From the NCBI RefSeq assembly GCF_002979975.1, contig NZ_PCQD01000018.1, positions 1-43,073 of the forward strand: a DNA stretch of 43,073 nt, read 5' to 3'. Origin of the DNA: Pseudomonas sp. MYb185. Lineage in GTDB: Bacteria; Pseudomonadota; Gammaproteobacteria; Pseudomonadales; Pseudomonadaceae. Positions 29,878 through 39,137 of this stretch are shown here, piece by piece. Both the position numbers and the translations under genes were made by a program. Numbering within the stretch: position 1 is the first letter of the stretch; every line of letters begins with the position of its first letter. The notes beneath the pieces were generated by a model, which was not told the DNA's origin, did not search any database, and saw nothing but the letters and a program-made list of their open reading frames with translations.

Positions 29878-30711
29878 ATGACTGATCTGGCCCTGCGAGT
29901 ACAGGAAGAATTGCTTCAGGCGATCGACCGCGACCAACTGGTGCTGCCGACCCTGCCCGAGGTCGCCCTGCGCATCCGCGAGGCCGCTGAGGACCCGGAT
30001 ATCAGCATCGGCGAGCTGGTCCGCCAGATCAGCACCGATACCGCGCTGAGCGCGCGCCTGATCAAGGTGGTGAACAGCCCGCTGCTGCGCTCTCGTCAGG
30101 AAATCACCGACCTGACCATGGCGGTCAACCGCCTGGGCATCGTCTATACCGCCAACCTGGCCACCGGCCTGGCGATGTCCCAGCTGTTCCAGGCTACCAC
30201 CGACATCATCGATCAGAAGATGCGCGAGGTCTGGGCACGCAGTACCGAGGTGGCCGGCATCAGCCATGTACTGTGTCAGCATTACACCCGGCTCAAGCCG
30301 GACCAGGCGACCCTCGCCGGGCTGGTACACCAGATCGGCGTGCTGCCGATTCTCAGCTACGCCGAGGAACATAGCCAGTTGCTGAATGACTCCATCAGCC
30401 TGGGCATCATCATCGAGCGTATTCATCCGCTGCTCGGCGATCGCATCCTGGCCGCCTGGGATTTCCCCCAGCCGCTGCGCCACGTCCCCAGCCAGCATCT
30501 GGACTTCCAGCGCGACCCAGGCCAGGTGGATTATGCCGACATAGTGCAGGTGGCCATGTTGCAGAGCCTGGATGGCAGCGAGCATCCCCATGCGCAGATG
30601 GACTGGAGCCAGATCTCCTCATTCACCCGCCTCGGACTCGATCCGGCCGGCGACCAGGAGCAGGAGGATCTGTCCGCGGAAATGGAAGCCGCCATGCTAC
30701 TGCTCGGCTGA
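29878..30711 (+). CDS. HDOD domain protein
   Basis: The 277-residue protein is almost entirely one HDOD domain, an HD-like fold without phosphodiesterase residues, often tied to signalling or stress. Seen are the N-terminal LPTLPEVALRIREAAEDPD segment, ELVRQISTDTALSARLIKVV, the NRLGIVYTANLATGLAM helix, the degenerate GLVHQIGVLPILSYAEEH (no HD pair) and LGDRILAAWDFPQPL. No receiver, GGDEF or kinase domain is attached. It starts 15 bp after ygfZ with AAGGAAG in front, so the two are likely cotranscribed. Target unknown. Confidence 0.88.
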   Translation: MTDLALRVQEELLQAIDRDQLVLPTLPEVALRIREAAEDPDISIGELVRQISTDTALSARLIKVVNSPLLRSRQEITDLTMAVNRLGIVYTANLATGLAMSQLFQATTDIIDQKMREVWARSTEVAGISHVLCQHYTRLKPDQATLAGLVHQIGVLPILSYAEEHSQLLNDSISLGIIIERIHPLLGDRILAAWDFPQPLRHVPSQHLDFQRDPGQVDYADIVQVAMLQSLDGSEHPHAQMDWSQISSFTRLGLDPAGDQEQEDLSAEMEAAMLLLG

Positions 30712-30774
30712 GGGAGTAGAATGGCCAGGCTCGGCATCCGCCCGGCCACCATCCCCGCAGCGCAAGGAGACCTC

Positions 30775-31839
30775 ATGCACGGCATTCCCCCTTTCCTGAC
30801 CCGCCTCGGCATCCAGCTACCCATCATCCAGGCGCCGATGGCCGGCGTAGCCACACCGCAACTGGCAGCGGCGGTATCCAATGCCGGCGGGCTCGGCTCG
30901 CTGGGCATAGGGCCAAGCCCGGTAGCACAGGCCCGGCAGATGATCGAACAGACCCGCGCCCTGACCTCGCGACCCTTCAACATCAACCTGTTCTGCCACG
31001 CAGCGGCGCAACCAGACACGGCCCGAGAAGCCGCCTGGTTGCAGCATCTGGCACCGCTGTTCACCGCAGCCGGGATGGCACCACCCAGCGCGATCAACGC
31101 CGGTTACCAGAGCTTCATCGAAGATGACCAGACATTCGACATGCTGCTGGAGCTGTGCCCACCGATAGTCAGCTTCCATTTCGGCCTGCCCAGCGCCGAC
31201 CGTATCGAGGCGCTGCAACAGGCCGGTATCTGCCTGCTGGCCACCGCCACCAATCTGCATGAAGCCAGACTGATCGAGCAGGCCGGCATTGACGCCATCG
31301 TTGCCCAGGGTATCGAGGCTGGTGGCCACCGGGGCATGTTCGACCCCGAGGCGGATGATGAGCAATTGAGCACCTCGGTGCTGGTACGGCTGCTGGTGCA
31401 GCACACCAGGCTTCCGGTCATAGCCGCCGGCGGCATCATGGATGGTGCCGGCATCCGCGCTGCCCTGGACCTGGGCGCCGCTGCCGCCCAGCTCGGTACT
31501 GCCTTCATTCTCTGCCCCGAATCCTCAGCCAATGCCGCCTATCGACAGGCGCTGCAAAGCGAACGGGCAGCCAGCACGCGGTTGACCGCCTGCATCTCGG
31601 GCCGTCCGGCACGGGGCATGCTCAATGACCTGATCCGCCACGGCGAGGCCGCTGGCAGCCCGCCCCCGGCTGACTATCCCATCGCCTACGATGCGGCCAA
31701 ACAGCTGAACGCTGCCGCCAGCCAGCGCGGCAACCATGAGTTCGCCGCACAATGGGCCGGTCAGGGAGCACCGCTGGCCCGTGAGCTGCCGGCAACCGAA
31801 CTGGTACAGCAACTGGTCGCGGAATGGCGCGGCGCCTGA
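30775..31839 (+). CDS. Nitronate monooxygenase (class I, NMO/NPD family)
   Basis: The 354-residue FMN-dependent TIM-barrel enzyme is likely to oxidise alkyl nitronates such as propionate 3-nitronate. Family features are [20 protein letters not shown] (19-38), [20 protein letters not shown], and [12 protein letters not shown] with His185, the catalytic base of class I enzymes. IAAGGIMDG and [16 protein letters not shown] bind the FMN phosphate. The ATG at 30775 has AAGGAG seven bases upstream, preferred over the in-frame ATG at 30721. It is tail-to-tail with the crotonase gene, 22 bp apart. It could detoxify nitronates; the substrate is unproven. Confidence 0.88.
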   Translation: MHGIPPFLTRLGIQLPIIQAPMAGVATPQLAAAVSNAGGLGSLGIGPSPVAQARQMIEQTRALTSRPFNINLFCHAAAQPDTAREAAWLQHLAPLFTAAGMAPPSAINAGYQSFIEDDQTFDMLLELCPPIVSFHFGLPSADRIEALQQAGICLLATATNLHEARLIEQAGIDAIVAQGIEAGGHRGMFDPEADDEQLSTSVLVRLLVQHTRLPVIAAGGIMDGAGIRAALDLGAAAAQLGTAFILCPESSANAAYRQALQSERAASTRLTACISGRPARGMLNDLIRHGEAAGSPPPADYPIAYDAAKQLNAAASQRGNHEFAAQWAGQGAPLARELPATELVQQLVAEWRGA

Positions 31840-31861
31840 ACGGCACCGCGGCTTGCCCGGT

Positions 31862-32677
31862 TCAGCGGTTGGTCCACTGCGGCGGGCGTTTTTCCAGGAA
31901 GGCGCTGACACCCTCACGGGTATCTTCCAGATCGAACAGATCGACGAAGCGTTCGCGCTCGGCGGCCAGCAGGCTGTTCAGCGGCTGGCTGCGGGCGCCA
32001 TGGATCAGTTGCTTGCAGGCCTTGACCGCCTGCGGGCTCTGGCGACTCACCTGGGCCGCCAGGCGCAACGCGGTGGCCAGCGCCTGATCCTGTTCGACCA
32101 CTTCCTCGACCAGACCGATGCGCTCGGCCTTGACCCCGTCGATACGTTCACCGCAGAGAATCATGCGCTTGGCCCAGCCCTCACCCACCAGCCAGGCCAG
32201 CGCCTGGGTGCCGCCGGCACAGGGCAGCAGCCCGACACCGGCTTCCGGCAGGCCCAGTTGCACCTGGCGCTCAGCGATACGGATATCGCAGGCCAACGCA
32301 CATTCCAGCCCGCCGCCCAGGGCGTATCCATTCAACGCTGCGATGGTCACACCGGAAAAATCCCGTAACGCCTCGAATGCCTGGCCGAACAGCCGGGCCA
32401 CCAGACGGGCATGGGCCTTGTCGCCCTCGGCGAACATCTGCAGGTCGGCACCAGCGGAAAAGAACCGTTCGCCACGCCCGGTGATGACCAGCGCGTAGAT
32501 ATCCGGATCATCGCTCAAATGGCCGATCAGCTCATACAGGCCATGAAGCGTATCGGTATCCCAGGTATTGGCCGGTGGATTGTCGATGGTCAGCAGGGCC
32601 GTGTGACCGGCCTTCTGCACCACCAGCTTGTCGGTACGCGGAACCAGTGCGGTATAAGGCTGCAGGGCGTGCTCCAT
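31862..32677 (-). CDS. Enoyl-CoA hydratase/isomerase (crotonase) family protein
   Basis: The 271-residue protein has a full crotonase fold. NPPANTWD is near residues 33-40, FFSAGADLQMF near 72-82 contributes the oxyanion hole, and GGGLECALACDIRIA carries Glu125. LPEAGVGLLPCAGGTQ carries Glu145. The 20-residue spacing of the two glutamates matches rat crotonase, so hydratase chemistry is likely. The ATG at 32677 is preceded by GGAG. It resembles my memory of P. aeruginosa PA0745 (DspI, implicated in cis-2-decenoic acid dispersion signal synthesis), whose locus is also near ung. That link is inference. It stands apart from the operon upstream (116 bp). Confidence 0.85.
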   Translation of the reverse strand: MEHALQPYTALVPRTDKLVVQKAGHTALLTIDNPPANTWDTDTLHGLYELIGHLSDDPDIYALVITGRGERFFSAGADLQMFAEGDKAHARLVARLFGQAFEALRDFSGVTIAALNGYALGGGLECALACDIRIAERQVQLGLPEAGVGLLPCAGGTQALAWLVGEGWAKRMILCGERIDGVKAERIGLVEEVVEQDQALATALRLAAQVSRQSPQAVKACKQLIHGARSQPLNSLLAAERERFVDLFDLEDTREGVSAFLEKRPPQWTNR

Positions 32678-32742
32678 GACGAACTCCTTCAGATGACGAA
32701 GCCCTCATCATTGAACATCCCGGCGCCGGCTTCAAGCCGACC

Positions 32743-32810
32743 CTGAGGTCTGTTGAACGCTGTTGCGCACCTCAGCCTTCGGTATCGCATTTGTCAAAGC
32801 GTACTGAGGT
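32743..32810. repeat. Three alternating ctgaggt/acctcag copies after the DUF3225 gene
   Basis: Copies ctgaggt at 32743-32749 and 32804-32810 flank the reverse-complement acctcag at 32769-32775, so the middle copy can pair with either side. A further short hairpin, cggctt-c-aagccg, is at 32727-32739. On the minus strand they end the amide operon and precede the crotonase gene. They could work as a weak terminator or be chance. Confidence 0.3.
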
Positions 32811-33189
32811 CGACACTCACATGCGCCGCGACCACTTTCCAGCCATCGGCAAAACGTACCCAGGTCTGCATCTGTCGACCAGTACGCCGGGTTTCAGCGT
32901 CGCTGAATTCCGTGCTGACGGTGGCATAGTTTTCATCAAAGGTGCAGATGACCGTATTGCGCAACTTCCGCCCTGGCCCTACCGGTACACAGACCCGCCG
33001 GTAGGCGGCGATATCCCGGGCACCGTAGAGATTCTCCGCAATGCCGTAACGCACGGTATGTTCGGTGCTCCAGAAGTAGTCGTCCAGCACCTCCAGCTGG
33101 TTTGCCAGCAGGGCACACTCATAATCCTCGAAGGCCAGGCGCACGGCCTCGACCACATGAGGCAGATTGATCAGCGGATCCTTGCTCAC
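32794..33189 (-). CDS. DUF3225 family protein (AtzH/HpxZ-like)
   Basis: This 131-residue protein has the NTF2/SnoaL-like pattern of the DUF3225 family, which includes HpxZ (oxalurate catabolism) and AtzH (cyanuric acid pathway). Characteristic parts are [58 protein letters not shown] and the C-terminal [13 protein letters not shown]. In known clusters the gene accompanies amidases of the AtzE/HpxW type and a small AtzG/HpxY-type subunit; none is seen here. The GTG start overlaps the upstream cysteine hydrolase by four bases. It is the last gene of the eight-gene operon and an accessory role is likely. Confidence 0.8.
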   Translation of the reverse strand: MSKDPLINLPHVVEAVRLAFEDYECALLANQLEVLDDYFWSTEHTVRYGIAENLYGARDIAAYRRVCVPVGPGRKLRNTVICTFDENYATVSTEFSDAETRRTGRQMQTWVRFADGWKVVAAHVSVDLSTL

Positions 33190-33860
33190 AGCCCCTCCTC
33201 ATTCATTGCGGCCCGCAGCGCTGTCAGGCTGGCGGTATACCCGACGATCCCGCCCTGGGCGACGACCATATCGAGAGTCGCCTGCTTGTAGGCCGGGAAA
33301 TAGCTTTCGGTCGCCTCTTCGATCAGCAGGCAGCGGTAACCCCGATCATTCGCCTCACGCATGCTGGTCTGCACGCAGACTTCGGTGGTCACGCCGGCGA
33401 AGATCAGAGACTCAATACCCTGTGCAGCCAATTTGTCCTGCAGACCGGTCGCGTAGAACATCCCCTTGCCCGGCTTGTCGATCTCCCATTCGCCACTGAT
33501 CGGCGCCAGTGGCGCGATGATCTGATTACCCGGCTCGCCGCGCACCAGAATCCGCCCCATCGGACCCGGGTCGCCGATGCGCAATCCGGTGGCGCTACCT
33601 TCCCGCTTGGCCGCAGGACAGTCCGACAGGTCCGGCAGGTGAGACTCGCGGGTATGGATGACCAGCATGCCCTTCTCCCGAGCCAGAGCCAGCAACGACT
33701 CCACCGCCGGGATGATGGCCCGCAGCAGGCTCACATCATTGCCCAGAGCAGCCCCAAAGCCACCAGGTTCGAGGAAGTCTCGCTGCATATCGATGATGAC
33801 CAGCGCAGCGCGCGCCGGATCGAAGCTGAAAACCGCAGGTCTGGCCACCACGGCAATCAT
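33186..33860 (-). CDS. Isochorismatase-family cysteine hydrolase (amidohydrolase) 1
   Basis: The 224-residue protein has the cysteine-hydrolase triad of the isochorismatase/RutB/biuret hydrolase family: Asp24 in IIDMQRDF, Lys129 in IDKPGKGMF, and Cys162 in [20 protein letters not shown]. Related enzymes cleave amide or ureido groups (biuret, triuret, ureidoacrylate, N-carbamoylsarcosine). It is a diverged paralogue of the hydrolase at 35395-36084 (same DKPGKG, TREANDRG-like and RILVRGEPG motifs), so the pathway may have two successive C-N cleavages. It overlaps the ATPase gene upstream and the DUF3225 gene downstream by four bases each. Confidence 0.82.
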   Translation of the reverse strand: MIAVVARPAVFSFDPARAALVIIDMQRDFLEPGGFGAALGNDVSLLRAIIPAVESLLALAREKGMLVIHTRESHLPDLSDCPAAKREGSATGLRIGDPGPMGRILVRGEPGNQIIAPLAPISGEWEIDKPGKGMFYATGLQDKLAAQGIESLIFAGVTTEVCVQTSMREANDRGYRCLLIEEATESYFPAYKQATLDMVVAQGGIVGYTASLTALRAAMNEEGL

Positions 33861-35392
33861 GCCGCACCTGCCACATGGTCACCGCCGGCCATGTAGTGGC
33901 CGAGCGTGGCGCGGTCTGCCTGTTCGGCGGCCACCTCGAAGTTGATTTCCCCCTCATGAATCACCAGGATGCGGTCGGACATTTCCAGCAGTTCGTCCAG
34001 ATCCTCGCTCAGTAGCAGGACTGCGGCGCCCTGCGCCCGGGCGTCACGCAGACGCTGGTGGATGATCGCCACCGAGGCGAAATCCAGCCCGAATACCGGG
34101 TTGGAGACGATCAACGTGCGCACGTCATGGGTCAGCTCCCGGGCCAGTACCGCGCGCTGCACGTTACCACCGGACAGCGTGCCTATCGGCCGCAACGGGT
34201 CCGCCGGGCGTACATTGAACTGCTGAATCAGCGCTGCGGCCTGCGTCTGGATCGCCCGACGATTAATCAGCCAGCCCTGGCGGCACAGCGGCGGCTGGTC
34301 GAAATTGCGCAGCGCCAGGTTGTCCGCCACGCTCATCCCAGCGATACAGGCATTGCGCAACGGCTCTTCCGGCAGACTGAAGACCTTCTCCCGTTGCATC
34401 TCCCGGCGGCTAGCCCCATAACGACTACCGTTGATGCGAATCTCGCCACTGACCGACTGCCGCTGACCGAGCAGTGCCTCGGTCAGTTCACGCTGGCCGT
34501 TACCGGAAATGCCGGCAATGCCGACTATTTCACCAGGGCGCACATCCAGCGACAGATTGCTGACTGCCAGCGTACCCTTGTCGTTGGCCACGCTTAGCTC
34601 CCGCACCTCCAGCCGCGGTACGGCACCGCGGTCGACCGGTTGCTGGATGACCGGCTCGGCAGCCAATCCGGAGGCGCCCATCATCCAGGTCGCCAGTTCC
34701 TCCTGGGAGGTAGCGCTGACCTGGGTGCTGCCGACCAGACGGCCCTTGCGCAGCACACTGACGTCGTCGGCGAAGCGCGACACCTCGCCGAACTTGTGGG
34801 TAATCATCAGTACCGAAATATCGCCCCTATGGGCCATGTCGCGCATCAGGCCCAGCACCTCTTCGGCTTCCTGCGGCGTCAGCACCGAGGTGGGCTCGTC
34901 GAGAATGATCAGGTGTCGGTCCAGATACAGCTGCTTGAGGATTTCCAGCTTCTGCTTCTCGCCCGCCGCCAGCGAACTGACCGAGCGCTCGATATCCAGC
35001 CGGAACGGCATGCGCTGCATGAAGTCGTTGAGCCGCCTGCGCTCCAGTGGCCAGTCGATGCGCCAGCCGAGGTCGCCACGCGACAGCACCAGATTCTCCG
35101 CCACGCTCAGACCCGGCGCCACAGTAAAGTGCTGGTAGACCATGCCGATACCCAACGCATGGGAATCGCGAGGTGTGCGGATCTGCTGCTGACGGTTGTT
35201 GACCAGCAACTCGCCATCGTCCAGGGGCCCGTAACCGACGATGCCCTTGACCAGCGTGCTCTTGCCCGCGCCGTTCTCGCCCAGCAGCGCATGCACGGTA
35301 CCGGCACGCACGGTCAGCGACACCTCCGCCAATGCCTGAAAGCTGCCGAAGGATTTGCTCGCACTGATGATTTCCAGGCTGATTGCACGCAT
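33857..35392 (-). CDS. ABC transporter ATP-binding protein (double NBD, BMP-type importer)
   Basis: The 511-residue protein contains two fused nucleotide-binding domains, as in importers of the BMP/nucleoside family and the sugar family. The first has Walker [10 protein letters not shown] (about 36-44), signature-region [15 protein letters not shown] and Walker [13 protein letters not shown]. The second has a [17 protein letters not shown]-loop lacking the usual [17 protein letters not shown] and a degenerate Walker [11 protein letters not shown], so only one site is probably a strong ATPase. The start is the ATG at 35392; the frame runs further up to 35536 but only into the preceding gene. 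Two bases separate it from the hydrolase upstream. It would energise the two permeases below. Confidence 0.9.
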   Translation of the reverse strand: MRAISLEIISASKSFGSFQALAEVSLTVRAGTVHALLGENGAGKSTLVKGIVGYGPLDDGELLVNNRQQQIRTPRDSHALGIGMVYQHFTVAPGLSVAENLVLSRGDLGWRIDWPLERRRLNDFMQRMPFRLDIERSVSSLAAGEKQKLEILKQLYLDRHLIILDEPTSVLTPQEAEEVLGLMRDMAHRGDISVLMITHKFGEVSRFADDVSVLRKGRLVGSTQVSATSQEELATWMMGASGLAAEPVIQQPVDRGAVPRLEVRELSVANDKGTLAVSNLSLDVRPGEIVGIAGISGNGQRELTEALLGQRQSVSGEIRINGSRYGASRREMQREKVFSLPEEPLRNACIAGMSVADNLALRNFDQPPLCRQGWLINRRAIQTQAAALIQQFNVRPADPLRPIGTLSGGNVQRAVLARELTHDVRTLIVSNPVFGLDFASVAIIHQRLRDARAQGAAVLLLSEDLDELLEMSDRILVIHEGEINFEVAAEQADRATLGHYMAGGDHVAGAA

Positions 35393-35394
35393 GT

Positions 35395-36084
35395 TCAAGA
35401 CTCGCTCAACAGCTCGACGAGCGACACCGAGTCGGACACCGCGCCGAACACACCGCCCTGCATCTTGACCATGTGCAGTGCTGCCAGATGGTTGCCCGGG
35501 TCGGTGGCGCCGCAGCAGTCTTCCAGCAACAGGCACTCGAAGCCGCGATCGTTGGCCTCACGCATGGTGGTATGCACGCAGACGTCAGTGGTAATGCCGC
35601 ACAGAATCAGATTCTCGATGCCTCGGGTACGCAGGATCAGTTCCAGGTCAGTGGCGCAGAACGAGCCCTTGCCGGGTTTGTCGATGATTATTTCGCCGTC
35701 CAGCGGTTGCAGTTCCGGGATCAACTCCCAGCCCGGCTCACCACGCACCAGAATGCGACCACAGGGGCCCGCATCACCGATACCGGCACCGATGCGCTGG
35801 GACCGCCAGCGCTTGTTCACCGGCAGGTCAGATAGGTCTGGACGATGTCCCTCGCGGGTGTGGATGATGTGAAAGCCCTGTTTACGCATGACCTGCAGCA
35901 CCCGGCTGATCGGCTCGATGGGTGCACGCACGGCCGCCAGATCATAACCCATGGTATCGACGTAGCCGCCTTCACCACAGAAGTCGATCTGCATGTCGAT
36001 GATGATCAGCGCGGTATTGGCCGGGTGCAGCTGACCGTTGTACGGCCAGGGGTAAGGGCTGGAAGCAAGAAAACGTTCGCTCAC
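35395..36084 (-). CDS. Biuret hydrolase-like cysteine hydrolase (isochorismatase family) 2
   Basis: The 229-residue protein carries Asp30 (IIIDMQIDF), Lys136 ([10 protein letters not shown]) and Cys169 ([20 protein letters not shown]). Rhizobium BiuH has, from memory, Asp36, Lys142 and Cys175; all three are offset by six, so spacing is identical. Other shared-looking stretches are [34 protein letters not shown] and [15 protein letters not shown]. Hydrolysis of biuret to allophanate, or of a related ureide, is plausible but no allophanate hydrolase gene is in the window. GTG start; its AGGAG overlaps the formamidase stop codon, five bases before the start. Confidence 0.82.
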   Translation of the reverse strand: MSERFLASSPYPWPYNGQLHPANTALIIIDMQIDFCGEGGYVDTMGYDLAAVRAPIEPISRVLQVMRKQGFHIIHTREGHRPDLSDLPVNKRWRSQRIGAGIGDAGPCGRILVRGEPGWELIPELQPLDGEIIIDKPGKGSFCATDLELILRTRGIENLILCGITTDVCVHTTMREANDRGFECLLLEDCCGATDPGNHLAALHMVKMQGGVFGAVSDSVSLVELLSES

Positions 36085-36089
36085 TGTGG

Positions 36090-37097
36090 TTACTCCTGAC
36101 TGTCCGGATTGTAGAGTCGCTCGGGCGCGGCAAAGCCGCAGGCGCTGCCGTCGGTATGCACGACCTCGTCTTCCCAGGGCAGGCGGTACTGGCCGGCAGC
36201 GAGATCATGCATGTAGGTGTAGGGGCAATCCTGTGCTCCACCCTTGACCGCCACGTAACCACGGTGACCAAACTGATAGATGTTGTTTTCCACGCCCCAG
36301 TGCTTGCGCGCCTCGCGCACCAGGTCCGGACGCAGCTCGCAGGACACGATCTCATCCGCGCGCCCGCCGCCCTCGGCCATCGGTATGCCATCGAAATCGA
36401 CGAACATGGCTTCGCCCATGGAATCGAAAGTGCCGTCGGAACCGCACATGCACACACTGGCGGTCTGCATCAGGTTGGTGAAGGAATTGACCTGATTGGT
36501 GATCCTCCATGAGTGGCGGATCGGCGCGGTATAGCCTGCGGTGCGAATCATGATTTCCGCTCCCTTGTAGGCGCACTCACGAGCCATTTCCGGAAACATG
36601 CCGTCATGGCAGATGATCAGGGCCAGTTTGCTGCCGCGTGGCCCATCGCAGACCGGAATACCGAGGTTGCCCGGCTCCCAGGGCTCGACCGGCACCCAGG
36701 GGTGCAGCTTGCGGTAATAGAGGCGCACTTCGCCGGTGTCATCGACGATGATGCCGCTGTTGTAGGGGTTGCCGTGCGGGTTGGCTTCCATGATCGAGAA
36801 GCAGCCCCAGATGGTGTGGTCGATGCAGGCCTGCTTCAACGCGGCCACTTCGGGCCCGTCCAGCGTGCACATGATATCCGGCGAGGTATCCATCGACAGA
36901 CCGTGCAGCGAGTACTCCGGAAACACAATCAGGTCCATGCTCGGCATGCTGCGCCGCGCCTTGCCGATCATCGACACGACCTTCTGCGTCTGGGTCCAGA
37001 GCTCATCGCGGGTATGCGGGTCCGGCAGCTTCAGCTGTGCCAATCCGATCACGACGCCATTGGGTGATTTGTTCAGCCCACCAAGTCCACTTGCCAT
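36090..37097 (-). CDS. amiF: Formamidase (nitrilase superfamily)
   Basis: The 335-residue nitrilase-fold enzyme most resembles AmiF, which hydrolyses formamide to formate and ammonia. The triad is Glu61 ([10 protein letters not shown]), Lys130 (YYRKLHPW) and Cys163 ([12 protein letters not shown]). AmiF rather than AmiE is favoured by [34 protein letters not shown] and the [13 protein letters not shown] tail. The ATG at 37097 is chosen because GAGGAA lies six bases upstream; an ATG two codons earlier touches it. The frame runs open to 37379 but that is permease sequence. It links the transporter to nitrogen release. The in vivo substrate could be a larger amide. Confidence 0.88.
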   Translation of the reverse strand: MASGLGGLNKSPNGVVIGLAQLKLPDPHTRDELWTQTQKVVSMIGKARRSMPSMDLIVFPEYSLHGLSMDTSPDIMCTLDGPEVAALKQACIDHTIWGCFSIMEANPHGNPYNSGIIVDDTGEVRLYYRKLHPWVPVEPWEPGNLGIPVCDGPRGSKLALIICHDGMFPEMARECAYKGAEIMIRTAGYTAPIRHSWRITNQVNSFTNLMQTASVCMCGSDGTFDSMGEAMFVDFDGIPMAEGGGRADEIVSCELRPDLVREARKHWGVENNIYQFGHRGYVAVKGGAQDCPYTYMHDLAAGQYRLPWEDEVVHTDGSACGFAAPERLYNPDSQE

Positions 37098-37108
37098 GGT
37101 CATTTCCT

Positions 37109-38029
37109 CTATCGGTTGAGACTGAGCTCGCCGGGAGCCCCTGTCAGTGTGCGATTCGGACGACAGGTCGCAAGCATCACGGCCATCGTCAGGATGTAGG
37201 GTGCGGCGCTGTACAGGTAGTAACCGGAGCTGATGCCTACCGATTGCAGTGCCGGGCCGATGGCGCCAGCCGCGCCGAAAACCATCGAGGCCCATAGGCA
37301 GTTCAGCGGTTGCCAGCGGGCAAAGATCACCAGCGCCACGGCCATCAGGCCCTGACCGCTGGACAGACCTTCGTTCCAACTGCCTGGGTAATAGAGCGAC
37401 AGGTAGGAGCCGCCTATACCCGCCAGAAAACCGCCCACCGCCGTGGCCATGACGCGCACCCGCAGTGGCCGGTAGCCCAGCGCCTGAGCCGACTCGGAGT
37501 GGTCCCCGACCAGCCGCAGCACCAATCCCCAGCGCGTGCTGCGCAAGCCCCAGTGCAGGAAGACCGCCAGCGCCACACCGATGAAGAACAGCATGTTGAT
37601 GTTCAGAGCCGAACGAATACGCCCGTCGTCACTCCAGGCACCGAGGGAGATCGACGGCAGCATCGGCGCCTGTGGTTGGATGAAGGCCTTGCCGAGAAAG
37701 AACGCCAAGCCGGTACCGAGCAGCATCAGTGCTATACCGAAGGCAATGTCATTGACCCGCGGTAGCGAGCAGACGATGCCGTGCAGCAGACCGAGCAACA
37801 GCCCCGCGCCACCTGCCGCCAGCACCCCGTTCCAGGCCGAGCCGGACAGGTAGGCCACCGCGTAACCGGTCATCGCGCCGGCCACCAGAATGCCTTCCAG
37901 GCCCAGGTTGATGCGGCCACTCTTCTCGGTCAGGCACTCGCCGAGGCTGACGAACAGGAACGGTGTGCCGACCCGTACCGCGCCCGCCAGCAGGGCCAGC
38001 AGGAAGGTCACGAAATCCAGATCACCCAT
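37109..38029 (-). CDS. ABC transporter permease 2 (BMP/nucleoside-type)
   Basis: The 306-residue protein is hydrophobic with about eight to ten membrane helices. It has the BPD_transp_2 family signatures: LGECLTEKSGRINLGLEGILVAGA-type opening (about 27-50), the GVALAVFLHWGLRSTRWGLVLRLVGDH segment with the ATPase-contact loop, and ALGYRPLRVRVMATAVGGFLAGIGG. Such permeases pair with a longer partner in nucleoside and purine-type importers. It overlaps permease 1 by eight bases and is 11 bp before amiF, so it is coupled. Confidence 0.88.
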   Translation of the reverse strand: MGDLDFVTFLLALLAGAVRVGTPFLFVSLGECLTEKSGRINLGLEGILVAGAMTGYAVAYLSGSAWNGVLAAGGAGLLLGLLHGIVCSLPRVNDIAFGIALMLLGTGLAFFLGKAFIQPQAPMLPSISLGAWSDDGRIRSALNINMLFFIGVALAVFLHWGLRSTRWGLVLRLVGDHSESAQALGYRPLRVRVMATAVGGFLAGIGGSYLSLYYPGSWNEGLSSGQGLMAVALVIFARWQPLNCLWASMVFGAAGAIGPALQSVGISSGYYLYSAAPYILTMAVMLATCRPNRTLTGAPGELSLNR

Positions 38030-39134
38030 GTTGCACCTCGATCCCCTTCACCTTGCTGGCATGCTCCTCCAACGCGATGCGCCATCGCGTGATCCTGCCC
38101 ACCAACGCCTCCCAGGCGAGCAGATTGGTGAACAGCAGACCCTGCAGAATCAATGTGGTGGCATCGGGCAGATCCAGCCGCCGTTGCAGCAGGCTGCCAC
38201 TGGCCTCGATGCCGCCGACCAGGGTCGCGCAGACGATGATCGCCAGCGGGTTATGCCGGGCGGCAAAGGACACCAGAATGCCGCTGATGCCATAGCCGAC
38301 GATCAGCGAAGCATTGGCGCTGCCCTGCACCGCACTGACCTCGTACATACCCGCCAGCCCGGCTGCCGCACCACCCAGCACACAGGTGAGAATCACCAGT
38401 CGGTTGACCGGCAGGCCGAGCATGCGCGCGGTCCGTACGTTGCCGCCGACCACGTCCAGTGCAAAACCCTTGACGCTGTGACGCACCAGCACGTAGGCCA
38501 TCAGGCAGGTAATGAGGCCGGCGACCAGCCCCCAGTGAACGCGGAAGGCGTCTTCACTGATCACACCGATCATCAGCGAATAGTCCAGCCCCACGGTGGA
38601 GGGTTTGTTCAGGCTGGAAGGATCACGCAGCGGTCCTTCGACCAGATGATTGAACAGCGCAATGGCAATATAGGACAGCAGCAGACTGCCGATGGTCTCG
38701 TTCAGCCCACGTTTCTGCCGCAACCAGCCGTTGAGACCGATCCAGAACCCGCCGACGAGCATCGCCGCCATGCCCATGGCAATCAGCGTCGCCAGTGGCG
38801 GCAACCCGGTCAGCCACAGCGGTAGCGTCGCGGCCGCCAGCCCACCCAGCACCAGCGCCCCTTCGCCGCCGATGATGATCAGCCCCGCACGCGCCGGTAG
38901 CGCCACGCACAGCGCCGTCAGCATCAACGGCGCGGCGCGTTGCAATGTATTTTCCCAGGCGAAGGACGAGCCGAAGGCACCTTCGAACACCAGCCGCACC
39001 GCCTCGAATGCCGGTTTACCCTGGAAAGCGAGGAACAGCACGAACAACGCGAAGGAGCTGATGATTGACAGCACGGTAGGCAGGCCTGGCAATGCCAGCC
39101 TGGCCAACCTGCTTGCGAGATAATGTGGATTCAT
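38022..39134 (-). CDS. ABC transporter permease 1 (BMP/nucleoside-type)
   Basis: The 370-residue protein has an N-terminal helix (about 17-38) and then eight or more further helices. It shows the BPD_transp_2 features ARAGLIIIGGEGALVLGGLA, GLNETIGSLLLSYIAIALFN and GLPVNRLVILTCVLGGAAAGLAG. It is the longer of the permease pair. Its start codon lies three bases after the binding-protein stop codon. The usual function of such pairs is import of nucleosides, purines or other heterocycles, but the specificity is set by the binding protein. Confidence 0.88.
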   Translation of the reverse strand: MNPHYLASRLARLALPGLPTVLSIISSFALFVLFLAFQGKPAFEAVRLVFEGAFGSSFAWENTLQRAAPLMLTALCVALPARAGLIIIGGEGALVLGGLAAATLPLWLTGLPPLATLIAMGMAAMLVGGFWIGLNGWLRQKRGLNETIGSLLLSYIAIALFNHLVEGPLRDPSSLNKPSTVGLDYSLMIGVISEDAFRVHWGLVAGLITCLMAYVLVRHSVKGFALDVVGGNVRTARMLGLPVNRLVILTCVLGGAAAGLAGMYEVSAVQGSANASLIVGYGISGILVSFAARHNPLAIIVCATLVGGIEASGSLLQRRLDLPDATTLILQGLLFTNLLAWEALVGRITRWRIALEEHASKVKGIEVQHG

Positions 39135-39137
39135 TGA

